This document shows positions 8,213 through 16,415 of a stretch of DNA of 64,000 nt, piece after piece. Location: assembly GCA_964561475.1 (NCBI GenBank), contig CAZLPU010000004.1, positions 1-64,000 on the forward strand, read 5' to 3'. The notes beneath the pieces were generated by a model that saw nothing but the letters and a program-made list of their open reading frames with translations, had not been told where the DNA came from and searched no databases. The position numbers were made by a program, and so were the translations under genes. This stretch comes from CAYUYV01 sp964561475. GTDB lineage: Bacteria > Pseudomonadota > Alphaproteobacteria > JAJFIK01. Numbering within the stretch: the first letter of the stretch is position 1; every line of letters begins with the position of its first letter.

Positions 8213-9178
8213 ATGAAACTGCTCCGCCTGGTGCCGACCCAGACCAAGATCCCCTTCCTGGCCTTCCGCAATCTGGCCTTCGGTTTGTCCATGGTCCTGA
8301 TCGTGGTCTCCATCGGCCTGTTCTTCACCAGGGGGCTGAATTTCGGCATCGACTTCCGGGGCGGGACCCTGGTGGAAATCGGTACGGAAGGCCCGGCGGA
8401 TATCGGCAAGATCCGGGACATTGTCGGCGGGCTTGGCCTTGGGGATGTGCAGATCCAGGAATTCGGCACGCCCAATGACGTGCTGATCCGTGTGGAAACC
8501 CAGAAGGTGGACGGGGACGGCCGGGAACAGGAAATGGCCCAGAACAAGGCCGCCGAGACCGTCCGGGAAGCGCTCGACCAGAACTATCCGGAAACGGTGA
8601 GTTACCGCCGGGTGGAAGTGGTGGGACCGAAAGTCTCCGGCGAGTTGACCCGTCAGGGCACCATTGCGGTGATCGTCGCCGTGGGCCTGATGCTGGTTTA
8701 CATCTGGTTTCGGTTCGAGTGGCAGTTCAGTCTCGGCGCCGTTCTGGCCCTCGTGCACGACGTGGTGCTCACCATCGGGGTTTTCGCGCTCCTGCAATTC
8801 GAGTTCACCCTGTCGATCATCGCGGCCCTGCTGACCATTGTCGGTTACTCGATGAATGACACGGTGGTGGTCTATGACCGGGTGCGGGAGAACCTGCGCA
8901 AATTCAAGAAAATGGACTTGGGCGAATTGATCGATATGTCGATCAACGAGACCCTGGCCCGGACGACCATGACGTCCGTGACCACCATGATCGCCCTGGC
9001 GGCTCTCTATATCCTGGGCGGTGAGGTGATTGCCGGCTTCACCTTCGCCATGATGTGGGGCGTGGTTGTCGGGACCTATTCCTCGATCTTCATCGCAGCG
9101 CCCCTCCTGCTCATCACCGGTGTGAAGCGGGACTGGAGCGGGATCGAGGGCGCCACCGCCAAACCGATCACAGGGTGA
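8213..9178 (+). CDS. secF: Protein translocase subunit SecF
   Basis: A 321-residue partner of SecD. It has the N-terminal transmembrane segment, the GIDFRGGTLVEI D1 motif, a short periplasmic domain and five transmembrane helices. The helix-4 signature YSMNDTVVVYDRVREN and the following ETLARTTMTSVTT are intact. The ribosome site AAAGGA lies 9 nt before the ATG. In many alphaproteobacteria a Mth938-domain gene and the NDUFAF6-like gene come directly next; here they are separated by unrelated genes and no Mth938 gene is seen. Confidence 0.98.
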   Translation: MKLLRLVPTQTKIPFLAFRNLAFGLSMVLIVVSIGLFFTRGLNFGIDFRGGTLVEIGTEGPADIGKIRDIVGGLGLGDVQIQEFGTPNDVLIRVETQKVDGDGREQEMAQNKAAETVREALDQNYPETVSYRRVEVVGPKVSGELTRQGTIAVIVAVGLMLVYIWFRFEWQFSLGAVLALVHDVVLTIGVFALLQFEFTLSIIAALLTIVGYSMNDTVVVYDRVRENLRKFKKMDLGELIDMSINETLARTTMTSVTTMIALAALYILGGEVIAGFTFAMMWGVVVGTYSSIFIAAPLLLITGVKRDWSGIEGATAKPITG

Positions 9179-9610
9179 TCCGGCCCCAGCCGCCAGTTTG
9201 GGCGCCAATCCGCTGACGGGCTCGCGGCGACACCTTGGGGCTGCGCCGCGGACCGATGTCGCGGGCAGCCGGCCCTCCGTTCATTCCCATCAATGTGTTC
9301 CCACCAATGGGTTCTGGGGCCTGCGTGATCGGTCCCATGATCCCGTGGCGGTGTCGCATCCAGGGCGGCGTGTTCTGGCTCGGCCGGGGCCCTGCCATGC
9401 CGGTGCCATGACCGGCTTTCATCGTGACAAAACAAAGGGGAGAGGGGCCTGGAAAGAGGCCCGGAAAGCGGGGAGGCCTCCTGGTCTCCCAAGCTCGTTG
9501 GGCCTGGGGACCATGGCAGCTCAAGGATATCGGGTCAGCGCCATTGTCTCGGCCATGTCAGGAGACTTTCCTGGGAGGCGCCTGTCCCGACAGTTTTTCA
9601 ATTCAGGTGA
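9179..9610. other. Intergenic region after secF
   Basis: 432 bp with no supported gene on either strand. The open frames are low-complexity, R/P/G-rich and mutually overlapping. I looked for a Mth938-type protein and did not find one. No convincing terminator or promoter was recognised. Confidence 0.4.
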
Positions 9611-11980
9611 ATGCCTGCCATGACAGTCACTTTGAACAGTGGTCCCCTGAGAGGCGCCGGGGATCTTCGCGGGGCGGCACAGACCGTTTCAAGCCAGGGG
9701 CTGGACACCGAAAGCCGCCGCCACGTGCGGTCCGATCCTCATTTCCAGGATCCGGACCGGGACGATGCCCTCGACCTTCTGGAAGTTCTCCCCACGGACC
9801 ACCTCCCGGAGCCTGGGACCTGTCCTGGCCCGTTTCTGTGCCCTCATCCAGGCAACGCGCCCCTGGCCGGACGCACCGGTGATCTCATGGCCATGGCCGC
9901 GATCCTGAAGGATCTGGACAGGGAAGGGGACGGTCCCGCCGTGGTGACCGCCGGTCTGGGGGGCGTGGGCAAGACCCGGCTGGCCCTGGAATTCGCCCGC
10001 CGATACGGCCGCTGGTTTGCGGGGGGCGTGTTCTACGTCAATTGTGCCGACCCGGATGCCGTGGAGGCCCAGGTTGCCCGCTTCGCTCCGGCCCTGGGCT
10101 TTCAGGGTGAAGACAATGAGGCAGCCCAGGCGGCCCATGTGGCGGCCCTTTGGGACGGCTTTGTGCCCCGGCTGCTGATCTTTGACAATTGCGAGGATGA
10201 GGCCCTGGTCCGGCGCTGGCGTCCGCGCACGGGTGCGGCCCGGGTCCTGCTGACCGCCCGGCGCAGCCAATGGTCCGATGAGCTTGGCCTGACCGTTCAT
10301 CCGGTCAATGTTCTGTCCCAGGAAGACAGTGTCGGTCTGCTTCTTGAGTATCGTCCGGATCTGGAGGACCGGCGGGACATACTGTCCGAGATCGCCATAT
10401 TCCTTGGAGGTCTGCCCCTGGCGCTGACCCTGGCCGGAGGGTATCTGCGGGCCGGCGCCGATGGTACTGGTGGCCCTCCGGCACAAGACGGGTCCGGCGA
10501 TCCGGTGCGGTATCTGAGAGTGCTGCGGGCCAAGGCCCTCGAGCACCGGTCCATGACCATGGGCTGTGAGCGCACCAGCCCGGCGGGCCATGAACGCCAT
10601 GTGGCCCATGCCTTCGCCACCAGTCTCAACAGGCTGACGCCGGAGGATGCGGAGGATCGTCTGCCTCACGATCGTTTGGCCCAGGATCGTCAGTCTTGGG
10701 ATCGCTTGGTAAGGGAATTGCTGGTCCGGGCGGCCTGTTTTGCCCCGGACGAGCCCATCAGCCCTGAACTGATCAAGCTCTGCGCACCCGGACCCAATGA
10801 CCTCGGGGTTGACCAGACGACCGCCGGGACCATGGCTGCCCGTGCCCTGCGCAGGTTGACCCAACTTGGCCTCGTGAGGCAGGACGACGGGGGCGGGCTC
10901 ACCGTTCATCCTCTCGTGGCCACCCTGAGTCTTGGCCATGAGGACATCCGTACACGGTATGCCCGGCAGGATGTTGAGCGGATCATGGCTCGTACCGCGG
11001 AAAGTCTCAACGAAACCGGACGGCCCCAGGCGCTTCAGCACTGGTTTACCCATCTCCTTCATATCGCCAGGCAGGCCGGGAAGATCGGCAGCCCGGAGGC
11101 GGGGCGCTTGTGGAACGAGATCGGTATTCACAAGGACCGGCTGGGCGATTTCACCGGCGCCCGCTCCGCGTTCGAACGGGCCATTGTCCTGGATGAAGCC
11201 GTCTTCGGGCCGGATCATCCGAATCTGGCTGTCCGATGCGGCAATCTGGCGGAGGTCCTGCGGACCCTTGGTGATGGGCGCGGCGCCCGGGAAGCGTTAG
11301 GCCGGGCCCTGAAGATCGATGAAACCCATCTTGGGCCTGATCACCCGTCCCTCGCCGTGGGTCTCACCACGCTTGCCCGGATGTTGAAGGACGAAGGGGA
11401 CCTTGAGGAGGCCCGCAAGGCAGCAGAACGGGCCTTGGCCATCAACGAGGTGAGTCTGGGGGCGGATCATGTCCAGGTCGCGGTCAGTCTCAACACGCTC
11501 GCGGCGATCCTGGAAGCTGACGGCAATCTTGCCGGAGCGCGGGACGCCCTTGAGCGGCCAGCGGCCCTTTTCGAGGGCGCCCATCATGTGGGCCATCCCG
11601 CCCATCCCCGGACCCTGAACAATCTCGGCAGTCTTCTGCGCCGCACCGGTGATGTCGACGGTGCATCGGTGACATTGCTGCGGGCCCTGAAGATCTTCGA
11701 GACCCATTTTGGTGCGGACCATCCCGGTGCGGGTGTGGTCTTGCAGAATCTGGGTCTGGTTTTTGAGGATCTCGGAGACTGGGAAGGGGCGGCGGCCAGT
11801 TACGAACAGGCCCTGTCCATCGCTGAAGCGGCCTTTGGGCCGGACCACCCCAAACTGGTGGATTGTCTTCAGGCTCTCGCAAACGCGCGCAGTTTCCTCG
11901 GCCAGCAAGGCCCGGCGGACGAGGCCACCCAACGGGCAGTCGCAATCCGTGAAAAGACCAATGGGGCGGGGGATCCGTAG
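9611..11980 (+). CDS. STAND NTPase: NB-ARC domain followed by kinesin-light-chain-type TPRs
   Basis: A 789-residue signal-transduction ATPase. After about 85 residues with no recognised domain come GRTGDL, Walker A GLGGVGKT (115-122), Walker B LLIFDNCED, an RNBS-B-like VLLTARRSQW and the GLPLALTLAGG motif, which together define NB-ARC. A winged-helix-like region follows (FAPDEPISPELIKLC). The C-terminal third is a series of about 42-residue TPRs with the FGPDHPxLAV..L..LA signature. NB-ARC switches oligomerise when the sensor repeats bind a ligand. No TIR, protease, nuclease or membrane effector is visible at the N-terminus, so its output is unknown. An ATG at 9620 is an alternative start. 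It stands alone between secF and a serine hydrolase. Confidence 0.9.
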   Translation: MPAMTVTLNSGPLRGAGDLRGAAQTVSSQGLDTESRRHVRSDPHFQDPDRDDALDLLEVLPTDHLPEPGTCPGPFLCPHPGNAPLAGRTGDLMAMAAILKDLDREGDGPAVVTAGLGGVGKTRLALEFARRYGRWFAGGVFYVNCADPDAVEAQVARFAPALGFQGEDNEAAQAAHVAALWDGFVPRLLIFDNCEDEALVRRWRPRTGAARVLLTARRSQWSDELGLTVHPVNVLSQEDSVGLLLEYRPDLEDRRDILSEIAIFLGGLPLALTLAGGYLRAGADGTGGPPAQDGSGDPVRYLRVLRAKALEHRSMTMGCERTSPAGHERHVAHAFATSLNRLTPEDAEDRLPHDRLAQDRQSWDRLVRELLVRAACFAPDEPISPELIKLCAPGPNDLGVDQTTAGTMAARALRRLTQLGLVRQDDGGGLTVHPLVATLSLGHEDIRTRYARQDVERIMARTAESLNETGRPQALQHWFTHLLHIARQAGKIGSPEAGRLWNEIGIHKDRLGDFTGARSAFERAIVLDEAVFGPDHPNLAVRCGNLAEVLRTLGDGRGAREALGRALKIDETHLGPDHPSLAVGLTTLARMLKDEGDLEEARKAAERALAINEVSLGADHVQVAVSLNTLAAILEADGNLAGARDALERPAALFEGAHHVGHPAHPRTLNNLGSLLRRTGDVDGASVTLLRALKIFETHFGADHPGAGVVLQNLGLVFEDLGDWEGAAASYEQALSIAEAAFGPDHPKLVDCLQALANARSFLGQQGPADEATQRAVAIREKTNGAGDP

Positions 11981-12055
11981 AGAGCGCACCGTCATTGACA
12001 GAGGGGAGGGGCGGGCTAGGCTCTCGCTTCAATTCATCTCGACGGGGAGAGACAC

Positions 12056-13240
12056 ATGAACGGATTCATCCGGGGTCTTGTGGGCGTACTGGCGGTGTTG
12101 ATCACCCTGGCCGGCGCGCTCTGGTGGTTGATTGGCCCGGACTGGCGGACTTTTTTGTCGGAAGGCACTCCGAACCGGGACGTCCTGTTCTGGACACAAG
12201 GCCAGCGGGACAGTGGTTTCCGGCTCATGGACAAGCTGCCCTTCCTGGTGAGCGCCCGCACCATTGAGGCGGGGAGCGAGCCGCGCCCCCTGGACGAGGG
12301 CGATCCCCTGCCGCCAGTGCTGGATCTGGATGCCGTCATGGCGGATCAGCGTCTCGCCGCTCTCGTCGTTCTGCATGACGGCAAGGTCCGGGCGGAACGA
12401 TATGGCCTTGGCTTTGAGGCTTCGGAACGCTGGACCAGCTTCTCCGTGGCCAAGTCCCTGACCTCCACCCTTGTCGGGGCTGCCCTCAAGGACGGGCATC
12501 TGGAAAGCCTGGATGCGATGGTCACGGATTATATTCCCGGTCTTGCCGGCTCCCCTTATGACAATGTCACCATCGCCCAGTTGCTGACCATGACCTCCGG
12601 TGTCGGCTGGAACGAGGACTACAACGATCCGACCTCGGATGTGGCCCAGTTCGGCAACCATGTCCCCGAGGGGGATCTCCCCCAGATCGTCAGTTACATG
12701 CGGACTTTGTCCCGGGCCCATCCTCCGGGAGAGGTCTGGAATTATTCCACCGGAGAGACCAATCTGATCGGGATTCTGGTCAGCGAGGCCACGGGCCGTC
12801 CCCTGGCTGAGTATCTGTCCGCAAAGATCTGGACGCCCTACGGCATGGAACAGGATGCGACCTGGCTGATGGGCGCGGGCGGCGCGGAAATGAGCGGCTG
12901 CTGCATTCAGGCCGCCACCCGGGACATGGCTCGCTTCGGCCAGTTCATGCTGGATGGCGGGGTGATTGACGGCGAAAGCATCCTGCCCGATGGCTGGATT
13001 TCCCGGGCTACCACCAGGCAGGCGGACATCAACCGGCCCGGCCGGGGTTATGGCTTCCAATGGTGGACCTATGACGACGGGTCCTACGCCGCACGGGGCA
13101 TTTTCGGCCAGGGCATTTTCATTGACCCCAAGCGCCGCATCGTCATTGCCTCCAATGCGAGCTGGACCTCCGCAAATGGTGAATCCGCTGCCAGGGAGGC
13201 CTTCTACCGCGCGGTCCAGGAGGCCATCGACGGGGAATAG
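12056..13240 (+). CDS. Membrane-anchored serine hydrolase of the beta-lactamase (class C/EstB) family
   Basis: A 394-residue protein with an uncleaved-looking N-terminal hydrophobic anchor (residues 6-27), placing the catalytic domain in the periplasm. The nucleophile motif is SVAK (Ser130-Lys133), followed by a YST triad-like motif in WNYSTGETN and a C-terminal FGQG that takes the place of KTG. This pattern belongs to the esterase/DD-peptidase-like PF00144 group rather than to true beta-lactamases. The substrate cannot be told. It follows the NB-ARC gene by 75 bp on the same strand and could be cotranscribed with it. Confidence 0.9.
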   Translation: MNGFIRGLVGVLAVLITLAGALWWLIGPDWRTFLSEGTPNRDVLFWTQGQRDSGFRLMDKLPFLVSARTIEAGSEPRPLDEGDPLPPVLDLDAVMADQRLAALVVLHDGKVRAERYGLGFEASERWTSFSVAKSLTSTLVGAALKDGHLESLDAMVTDYIPGLAGSPYDNVTIAQLLTMTSGVGWNEDYNDPTSDVAQFGNHVPEGDLPQIVSYMRTLSRAHPPGEVWNYSTGETNLIGILVSEATGRPLAEYLSAKIWTPYGMEQDATWLMGAGGAEMSGCCIQAATRDMARFGQFMLDGGVIDGESILPDGWISRATTRQADINRPGRGYGFQWWTYDDGSYAARGIFGQGIFIDPKRRIVIASNASWTSANGESAAREAFYRAVQEAIDGE

Positions 13241-13267
13241 AACCGGGGCGGGCCAGAGACAATCAGT

Positions 13268-13320
13268 GTGCAGAGTTCAGCGTGCAGGGTTGAGCGTACA
13301 GTTCTGAGCGTACTGGGCTG
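13268..13320. repeat. 14-bp tandem repeat, 3 full copies plus a part
   Basis: GTGCAGAGTTCAGC, GTGCAGGGTTGAGC and GTACAGTTCTGAGC are followed by a partial copy, between the convergent serine-hydrolase and sodB genes. Not a terminator. Another example of the short slippage duplications seen elsewhere in this window. Confidence 0.75.
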
Positions 13321-13327
13321 GACACCA

Positions 13328-13360
13328 GAAAAAGCCCGCCGGAGTGATCCCCAGCGGGCT
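13328..13360 (-). terminator. Intrinsic terminator of sodB
   Basis: On the minus strand an AGCCCGC / GCGGGCT-type stem with a loop of about 14 nt is followed by TTTTTC. It lies 30 bp downstream of the sodB stop. Confidence 0.85.
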
Positions 13361-13389
13361 CTGTATCTGGTCCCAAGTCTAACGGCAGA

Positions 13390-13986
13390 TCAGGACGCTT
13401 TTTCGTACAGTTCCGCCACATATTCCCAGTTCACCAGTGTGTCCACCCAGTTCTTGATGTAATCCGGGCGGCGGTTGCGGAAGTCGAGATAGTAGGAATG
13501 CTCCCACACGTCGCAGCCGAGCAGGGCGGTCTGGCCAGCGTGGATGAGGGGGTTTTCACCATTCGGGGTCTTGGTGACCTCGAGCTTGCCGTTGTTGAGC
13601 ACGAGCCAGCACCAGCCGGAGCCGAACTGGGTGGCACCCGCCTGGACAAACTGCTCCTTGAACGCATCAACGGACCCGAAGTCTTCCTTGAGCTTGGCTT
13701 CGAGGCTGCCGGGGATGGCGGTCTGTTTCGGGGTCATCCACTTCCAGAACTCGATGTGGTTCCAGTGCTGGGCGGCATTGTTGAACAGACCGGGATTGGT
13801 ACCGTGGGACGCGCGGACCACGTCCTCAAGGCTTTTGCCTTCGAGGCCCGTGCCTTCGATCAGCTTGTTGGCGTTGACCACATAGGTGTTGTGGTGCTTG
13901 TCGTGGTGCAGTTCGACGGTCTCCGCGCCCATGTGGGGGGCAAGGGCGTCCTTGGCATAGGGCAGATCGGGAAGTTCGAAGGCCAT
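13390..13986 (-). CDS. sodB: Iron superoxide dismutase
   Basis: A 198-residue Fe/Mn-SOD. It disproportionates superoxide to oxygen and peroxide in the cytoplasm. Metal ligands are recognisable: His27 (ELHHDKHH), the His in AAQHWNH, and the Asp and His in DVWEHSYYLDF. The FNNAAQHWNH and ATQFGSGW signatures favour iron over manganese, judged from family knowledge. ATG 13986 is preceded by GGAAAGGA; an upstream in-frame ATG at 14019 would add an 11-residue leader without a ribosome site. It has its own terminator and is divergent from the NDUFAF6-like gene. Confidence 0.97.
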   Translation of the reverse strand: MAFELPDLPYAKDALAPHMGAETVELHHDKHHNTYVVNANKLIEGTGLEGKSLEDVVRASHGTNPGLFNNAAQHWNHIEFWKWMTPKQTAIPGSLEAKLKEDFGSVDAFKEQFVQAGATQFGSGWCWLVLNNGKLEVTKTPNGENPLIHAGQTALLGCDVWEHSYYLDFRNRRPDYIKNWVDTLVNWEYVAELYEKAS

Positions 13987-14288
13987 GATGGATCCTTTCC
14001 ATGTGGCTTGGGAATGCATGTGTCCGGAAGGCGGTTAAGCCCGCGTTATCCATGTTTGTCGGCCACAGTTTGCCGGCCTGTGTTTGCCAGCATGAGTTCA
14101 CGGGCCAGAGACGGCCCGGGCAGCCCGACGCAGCCGGCATCGCGGGGATTGGCAACGCGCCGGGAGAGGGACAACGCCGTATCCGGTACATTGGTTCACT
14201 TGGACGCAAGGTCAACCAATCGCTGGTCCCTGCGCCGGCGTGACCATAGGTGTTGTGGGTGCCCGACGTAAAGGAAGGAGGCGGTCTC
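13987..14288. other. Divergent promoter region between sodB and the NDUFAF6-like gene
   Basis: 302 bp with no supported gene. It must hold the divergent promoters. No operator with clear symmetry (for example a Fur or OxyR box) was recognised. Confidence 0.35.
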
Positions 14289-15203
14289 GTGACTGCAAGC
14301 CCTGAAACCAAACCTGGGACTGGCGGGCCAAATGGCGCCGCACCGCTGGAGGATACCGCCGCCCTGGTGCGGGCCCAGGATCCGGACCGGTTCTTCGCGG
14401 GGCTGTTTGCCCCCGAAACGGATCGCCCCGGTCTGTTTGCCCTTTATGCCTTCGGCTACGAGATCGCCCGGGTGCGGGAGATTGTCAGCGACCCCATGGT
14501 CGGGATGATCCGCCTGCAATGGTGGCGGGATGCGGTGACGGCCCTGGCCCAGGGAAAGGACGCGCCTGTCCATGGGGTGGTGCAGGGCCTTGAAGGCCCC
14601 ATTGCCGATGGCCGTCTCGATCCGACGATGCTTCTGGCCATGATCAATGCCCGGGAAGCCGATCTGGAGGATGTGCCCTTCGCTGCCTGGGCTGATCTGG
14701 ATGCCTATGTGGACGCGACGGCGGGGGCGCTCATCACTGCCGCCGCCGGGCTGCTCACGGGCAGGCCCCTGGACCGGGGACCGGCGCGGGACACGGCTCT
14801 GGCTGCCGGCCGGGCCTGGGGTCTGACCGGGCTCGCGCGGGTTTTCGGGCTTCATGCCCAGGGCCGCCACACTGTGGTGCCCCGGCAGGTTCTGGATGGG
14901 GACGGGCTTGATCCGGAGGAGCTCTTCACCCCACGGGCTGATGGCGGCGCGGGAGAGGATAAGCTCGCCGCCGCCCGTCAGGCCCTGATCAGCCATGGGG
15001 AAGAGGCGTGGCGGGACCTGCGTGCCCATGGCGCCGCTCTGCCCCGGGAGGCCCGGCCCGCGATTCTCTATCTCAGCCTCGTGCCCCTTTACCGGCGCCG
15101 ACTGACGGCCCGCCAGGTTCCCCCACTGGCGGTGGTGGCTGAGCCGCCTCTCTATTCTCGGTTGAGCCGTTTGTTCTGGGCCAATCTGCGCGGGCGAATT
15201 TGA
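14289..15203 (+). CDS. Squalene/phytoene synthase-family protein, NDUFAF6-like
   Basis: A 304-residue protein of the trans-isoprenyl diphosphate synthase fold. The block REIVSDPMVGMIRLQWWRDAV is the hallmark of the NDUFAF6 branch, which in eukaryotes helps assemble respiratory complex I. The two aspartate-rich DxxxD motifs needed for squalene or phytoene synthesis are not present in their usual form, so I do not call a carotenoid or hopanoid enzyme. The GTG at 14289 is chosen over an upstream start at 14250: AAGGAAGGAGG ends 6 nt before it. In related genomes this gene lies next to secDF. A terminator follows directly. Confidence 0.88.
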   Translation: MTASPETKPGTGGPNGAAPLEDTAALVRAQDPDRFFAGLFAPETDRPGLFALYAFGYEIARVREIVSDPMVGMIRLQWWRDAVTALAQGKDAPVHGVVQGLEGPIADGRLDPTMLLAMINAREADLEDVPFAAWADLDAYVDATAGALITAAAGLLTGRPLDRGPARDTALAAGRAWGLTGLARVFGLHAQGRHTVVPRQVLDGDGLDPEELFTPRADGGAGEDKLAAARQALISHGEEAWRDLRAHGAALPREARPAILYLSLVPLYRRRLTARQVPPLAVVAEPPLYSRLSRLFWANLRGRI

Positions 15204-15204
15204 G

Positions 15205-15230
15205 GGCTCATGCCCATATGAGCCGGATTT
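15205..15230 (+). terminator. Stem-loop terminator after the NDUFAF6-like gene
   Basis: GGCTCAT (15205-15211) pairs with ATGAGCC (15218-15224) around a 6-nt loop, followed by GGATTTTCT. The stem starts 2 nt after the stop codon. Confidence 0.7.
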
Positions 15231-15328
15231 TCTGGCCTTGCCGCTCCCGTTGACGCACTCTGGCCTCCACCCATTTCAGCGGCACTCCCGCACGTTCCCA
15301 AGTCGTTTTCCTGAAAGGACCATCCGCC

Positions 15329-16288
15329 GTGAGTGAGCAGCCCCGCCGTCTGCCAACCCTTGCCCTTTTGTCCAATGCACCGGTTTTGAAGACCGCAATG
15401 CTCTTGGTGGCCCTTCTGGTCTGGACCGCCGCCGATTGGACCCAGGCCCAGGCAAGTCAGCGGCCGGTGACCATTGCGCCTGCGATCTGGAAGGTGGAGC
15501 GCCAGACCGAAGCGGGTGTGGAGCGGGGCTTTCTGTTCGGCACCATGCATTTGCTGCCGAATATCGACTGGCAGACCCCGGCGGTGAGCGATGCCATGGC
15601 CCGGAGCGATCTTTTTGTCTTCGAACTGGAGACCGATCAGATCGACGATCTGGATGCCCAGGCCCTGACCCGGGAACTGGGCCTGCTGCCCAAAGGCGTG
15701 ATCCTGCCGGATTTGCTGGGATCTGCTCGCTGGACCCGGGTGTCTGCCTTCGCCCGGAGCCTGAACCTGCCGGCCCAATCTCTCACGGCGATGAAGCCCT
15801 GGCTGGCGTCCCTGATCCTGTCCCAGGTCTATTTCCAGTCCATGGGCTTTGAGCCTGCCCAGGGTGTCGAAGCCGTCCTTCTGCGCCAGTTGCGGGCCCA
15901 GAACCGGCCCACCGCCTCCCTGGAGACGATGGCGGAACAGTTCAGCTTTCTGAATGATCTGCCCCAGGACGTGTCCATTGCCATGCTGCTGTCCACCGTC
16001 CAGGATATCGAGGACAATCCGGATCTGGCCCAACACATGCTCCAGTTCTGGGTGGGCGGGGATACTGAAGGCTTGTCCCGTCTACTGAACGAGGCCCTGA
16101 AGTCCTATCCGGAGGCCTATGACACCTTGCTCGCGGCCCGCAACCGCAACTGGATCCCCCAGATCATCAGCCTGATGGGGGACGGGCGGGTGGTCTTTGC
16201 CGCCGTGGGCGCGGGCCATCTGGTGGGCGAGGACAGTGTGGTGGACCTGCTGCGGGCGGAAGGCTTCACGGTCACCCGGGAGCAGTAG
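15329..16288 (+). CDS. TraB/GumN family protein (PF01963)
   Basis: A 319-residue exported protein. A basic N-terminus and a hydrophobic segment (residues about 26-40) form a signal or anchor sequence. The domain shows FLFGTMHLLP near the start and AAVGAGHLVGEDSVVDLLRAEGF at the end; these GTMH and GxGHL motifs define the TraB/GumN family, thought to be metalloprotease-like. A function in this organism cannot be given. The GTG start has AAAGGA upstream. It is not obviously coupled to its neighbours. Confidence 0.9.
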   Translation: MSEQPRRLPTLALLSNAPVLKTAMLLVALLVWTAADWTQAQASQRPVTIAPAIWKVERQTEAGVERGFLFGTMHLLPNIDWQTPAVSDAMARSDLFVFELETDQIDDLDAQALTRELGLLPKGVILPDLLGSARWTRVSAFARSLNLPAQSLTAMKPWLASLILSQVYFQSMGFEPAQGVEAVLLRQLRAQNRPTASLETMAEQFSFLNDLPQDVSIAMLLSTVQDIEDNPDLAQHMLQFWVGGDTEGLSRLLNEALKSYPEAYDTLLAARNRNWIPQIISLMGDGRVVFAAVGAGHLVGEDSVVDLLRAEGFTVTREQ

Positions 16289-16415
16289 CGGCCCTTTTTG
16301 TGCGCCCAAACCCCTGCTTCCCAGCGCGTATTCCCGAGTGCGTCTTCCCGAGTTCCGGCAATTGCGCCTATGATGGTCGGAACGGGAAACAAGACACGAC
16401 TGGGGAAGACATCCG

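Noticed and set aside
9076..9623. Overlapping open frames after secF as a possible Mth938-type gene
   Set aside because: No Mth938 motif, no ribosome site and strongly biased composition on both strands.
14289..15203. Squalene or phytoene synthase for carotenoid or hopanoid synthesis
   Set aside because: The paired aspartate-rich motifs are not in the usual form and the sequence follows the NDUFAF6 pattern; no crt or hpn genes are nearby.
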